This document shows positions 7,704 to 9,131 of a DNA stretch of 9,131 nucleotides, in pieces. Each line of letters begins with the position of its first letter. Within the stretch, counting starts at the first letter, position 1. The stretch is from Candidatus Equibacterium intestinale. GTDB lineage: Bacteria > Bacteroidota > Bacteroidia > Bacteroidales > UBA932. The position numbers and the translations under genes were made by a program. The stretch spans positions 1 to 9,131 of the forward strand of contig JAGHVP010000123.1 in assembly GCA_018064305.1 (NCBI GenBank). Reading direction: 5' to 3'. The notes beneath the pieces were generated by a model. That model made no database searches and was not told where the DNA came from. It saw only the letters and a program-made list of their open reading frames with translations.

Positions 7704-7745
7704 GGGGAGTGTTCACGGAAATACGGGAAAACGTGAACGGTCCCC
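7704..7745 (+). repeat. REP2 palindrome
   Basis: Arms identical to REP1 (7704-7717 and 7732-7745), with loop GAAATACGGGAAAA differing by one base. It starts exactly 73 bases after REP1. Its right end lies 32 bases before the stop codon of the RAYT gene. Confidence 0.85.
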
Positions 7746-7777
7746 CTGCCTGAAGACTGAATGACGCTGGAAACCTT

Positions 7778-8647
7778 CTACTCATCTCCTTTTGGAAGCC
7801 ACAGACAGCGGCGGTATTGTTCGAATGGAACACCTCGGGAAAGAAGTTTTGAAACTATCTGCATGAGTTCCTTCTCGGTGAGGAAATGAAAGCTCTGGTG
7901 TCCGCACGAAACAGCGAACTGATCAATGATGGCGCATACCTTGTCGTCGTCAAGACCATCACAGAATACTGCTTGCTTGTTTGCATTAATATTCTTTTGC
8001 CTGGCATCCTTGACGGAAGTGTCAACCAGGTATCTGAACTGCCTGTAACTGCTGTTGAAGTATGTCCTGACCTTTGGAACATTGATGAACGAGTTTGGAA
8101 GTATGAACCCGTCTGGATCGGCCATCCAACTGTCAGGAAGAATGTCCCTTCCCAACATTTCCCTCTGCTTCCTGATGGTGATATTTCCGAGAGCGGTTGT
8201 ACTGTCTGCAATCGCCTTTCTGAAATTGGGGGGAAGGTATTCCTGAGTAAAAATGTAGTTGGCGCTGGAGAACTGCCATGTATACGGCGACTCGGTGATG
8301 TAGTGATGAACGGGGTTCGTCATCACATAGACCAGTTTGTCAATGATGATATTCCTTCCTATAAGGCGGTCGCATTTGATTTTGAAGTTGTTGCCCAAAG
8401 TGGCGCCGTACTTGTGACGGTAGTATAGACCGTATGATACTTTCAGATCGTTGGTTACAGCTTTAACCTGATACTCCTCGCCGATGCAGGCAATGGAGTG
8501 GAAATGGGTGGATAGTTCGCACAGGGCAAGTGCCTCCACGGAGTTCGTGTGGCAGACGGCGGCGAACTTGTTGTTGAAGAAGATTCTGTCGGCATTGTCC
8601 CTGAAAAGGACGTTGTCGCCTTTGTTGTAAATGTGCCACGTGTCCAT
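7778..8647 (-). CDS. REP-associated tyrosine transposase (RAYT), HUH superfamily
   Basis: A 289-aa protein with a Y1-transposase-like N-terminal half. WHIYNKGDN (residues 4-12) matches the family opening HIYNRG; THFH (47-50) supplies the HUH metal-binding histidines H48 and H50; KLVYVMTNPVHHYITESPYTWQFSS (104-128, shown split: catalytic-type tyrosine Y107, then NPV, then YTWQFSS) corresponds to the family YIHLNPV...Y.WSS segment. Such enzymes nick and join single-stranded DNA and are thought to mobilise REP palindromes; four REP-like palindromes flank this gene. The motif before the histidines reads CELSTHFH instead of the common MPNHxH. Residues about 135-289 form an extra C-terminal half not found in short proteobacterial RAYTs. 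The open frame extends to an ATG at 8707, but the ATG at 8647 sits directly before the conserved opening and is preferred. The frame is intact. Confidence 0.8.
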   Translation of the reverse strand: MDTWHIYNKGDNVLFRDNADRIFFNNKFAAVCHTNSVEALALCELSTHFHSIACIGEEYQVKAVTNDLKVSYGLYYRHKYGATLGNNFKIKCDRLIGRNIIIDKLVYVMTNPVHHYITESPYTWQFSSANYIFTQEYLPPNFRKAIADSTTALGNITIRKQREMLGRDILPDSWMADPDGFILPNSFINVPKVRTYFNSSYRQFRYLVDTSVKDARQKNINANKQAVFCDGLDDDKVCAIIDQFAVSCGHQSFHFLTEKELMQIVSKLLSRGVPFEQYRRCLWLPKGDE

Positions 8648-8956
8648 AATTCTCGTTGATGAATATGTCAACAAAGATGTGTACTGACATTGTATGCCGC
8701 AATCCAAAACATCAAAACAGAATAGATGAACTAAAAGTATAACCGTGTCTTATATTAGTAATGCCCGTATTCTTTTAGAAATGTGAATGTTTTTCCAAAA
8801 TGATGCAGCCGCGCCTCAATAGAGCGTCTGGCATAGTGCTGCCGGAGCACATCATCACCCGTGATGTTTAAACGGGAGGCACCGCCGCAGATGAGTTCCG
8901 CGCAGCGCAGCCAGCGGGACGAAAGCTGCGTGCGGGGGGATGGAGCGTAAGCGGAA

Positions 8957-8970
8957 GTGCTCCGGAGCAC
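8957..8970. repeat. perfect 14-base palindrome
   Basis: GTGCTCCGGAGCAC equals its own reverse complement. A 15-base variant, GTGCTGCCGGAGCAC, lies at 8836-8850, and GTGCTGCCGGAGTAC lies at 7569-7583 in the left block. The two right-hand copies bound the 120-base extra segment. Confidence 0.8.
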
Positions 8971-9017
8971 AGAAGCCAGCGCGTCATAGGCGCGGCCCAG
9001 TTTCGATACGACATGCC

Positions 9018-9059
9018 GGGGAGTGTTCACGAAAATGCAGGAAAACGTGAACGGTCCCC
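9018..9059 (+). repeat. REP3 palindrome
   Basis: Arms (9018-9031 and 9046-9059) identical to REP1 and REP2, with loop AAAATGCAGGAAAA. The same flanks are present: GCC before and CTGCC after. Confidence 0.85.
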
Positions 9060-9090
9060 CTGCCGGCGGCCGTTTCGAGGTCTGAAAGCC

Positions 9091-9131
9091 GTGGAGAGTT
9101 CACGCAAATTAGGTAAAACGTGAACGGTCCC
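9091..9131 (+). repeat. REP4 palindrome, degenerate, cut by window edge
   Basis: GTGGAGAGTTCACG (9091-9104), loop CAAATTAGGTAAAA, then CGTGAACGGTCCC running to the last base. It starts 73 bases after REP3, the same spacing as REP1 to REP2, and is the most diverged of the four. Confidence 0.75.

Larger units (their letters stand above)
7556..7745 (+). repeat. left flanking repeat block
   Basis: Begins at GGCGTCTGGCA, includes the half-palindrome GTGCTGCCGGAGTAC (7569-7583) and the shared GGCGCGGCCCA (about 7602-7612), and ends with REP1 and REP2. It matches the right block in the same orientation but lacks 120 bases present there. It occupies the non-coding stretch between the terminator and the RAYT gene; bases 7481-7555 show nothing I recognise. 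Confidence 0.75.
7556..9131. mobile_element. REP/RAYT unit: transposase gene flanked by directly repeated palindrome blocks
   Basis: A single-gene element. A RAYT-type transposase on the minus strand lies between two blocks repeated in the same orientation (7556-7745 and 8823-9131). Over 7577-7744 versus 8964-9131 the blocks align without gaps and differ at about 18 of 168 positions by my count. Each block ends with two 42-base palindromes. No long terminal inverted repeats or target duplication were seen, which fits REP/RAYT biology rather than a classical insertion sequence. The right limit is not visible because the last palindrome runs into the window edge. Confidence 0.7.
8823..9131 (+). 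repeat. right flanking repeat block, truncated at window edge
   Basis: Starts AGCGTCTGGCATAGTGCTGCC, parallel to the left block, and ends with REP3 and REP4. It carries 120 additional bases (about 8844-8963) between two copies of CCGGAGCAC. The 8648-8822 interval upstream of it, ahead of the RAYT gene, is AT-richer and holds no gene I can support. Confidence 0.75.

Noticed and set aside
7631..7745. Two tandem palindromes considered as a CRISPR-like array
   Set aside because: There are only two repeats per side, the 31-base intervening sequence is nearly the same in both blocks (so not a spacer), and no cas genes are near.
8672..8679. CATCTTTG on the minus strand as a RAYT promoter -7 box
   Set aside because: One mismatch to TAnnTTTG, and the nearest TTTG upstream is about 25 bases away, outside the usual spacing. 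Too weak to list as a feature.
8755..9030. Minus-strand open frame of 91 codons in the right repeat block
   Set aside because: It runs through repeat DNA and half of REP3, has an atypical Arg/Ser-rich composition and resembles no family I know. It is most likely a chance frame in GC-rich repeats.

Overview
The window looks like a chromosomal segment from a member of Bacteroidales (Bacteroidota), with moderate GC and AT-rich intergenic gaps. Four things point there: start codons lacking Shine-Dalgarno sequences, candidate promoter -7 boxes of the TAnnTTTG type, a lysC-dapB-dapA-ddh lysine cluster, and a lipoprotein-type TIM-barrel protein of a kind common in gut Bacteroidetes. I cannot name the genus from the sequence alone.

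Layout. Positions 1-1353 (+) hold most of 2-isopropylmalate synthase (leuA), cut by the left edge. It is followed after 3 bases by a uridine-phosphorylase-family nucleoside phosphorylase (1357-2229, +). This gene collides tail to tail with a minus-strand lysine/diaminopimelate operon, and the two opposing stop codons share the palindrome CTAG. Read in its own direction, the operon is aspartokinase (lysC, from 6070), dapB, dapA and ddh, with junctions of -14, +1 and +9 bases. Apart from aspartate-semialdehyde dehydrogenase, the four genes cover the route from aspartate to meso-diaminopimelate by the one-step dehydrogenase branch. That compound is used for peptidoglycan and, after decarboxylation by LysA (not in the window), for lysine.

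A 124-base AT-rich divergent region (6071-6194) separates lysC from a plus-strand lipoprotein (6195-7187). The lipoprotein has a xylose-isomerase-like TIM-barrel domain and an odd Cys/His-rich tail. A 58-codon membrane protein (7230-7406) follows, and then a strong hairpin (7448-7480).

The right end (about 7556-9131) is a mobile/repetitive unit. A 289-aa HUH tyrosine transposase of the RAYT (REP-associated tyrosine transposase) type, on the minus strand, is flanked on both sides by directly repeated blocks. Each block ends in two 42-base imperfect palindromes spaced exactly 73 bases apart. The right block carries 120 extra bases bounded by short direct repeats. This REP/RAYT unit is the most unusual part of the window; the rest is mostly core metabolism.
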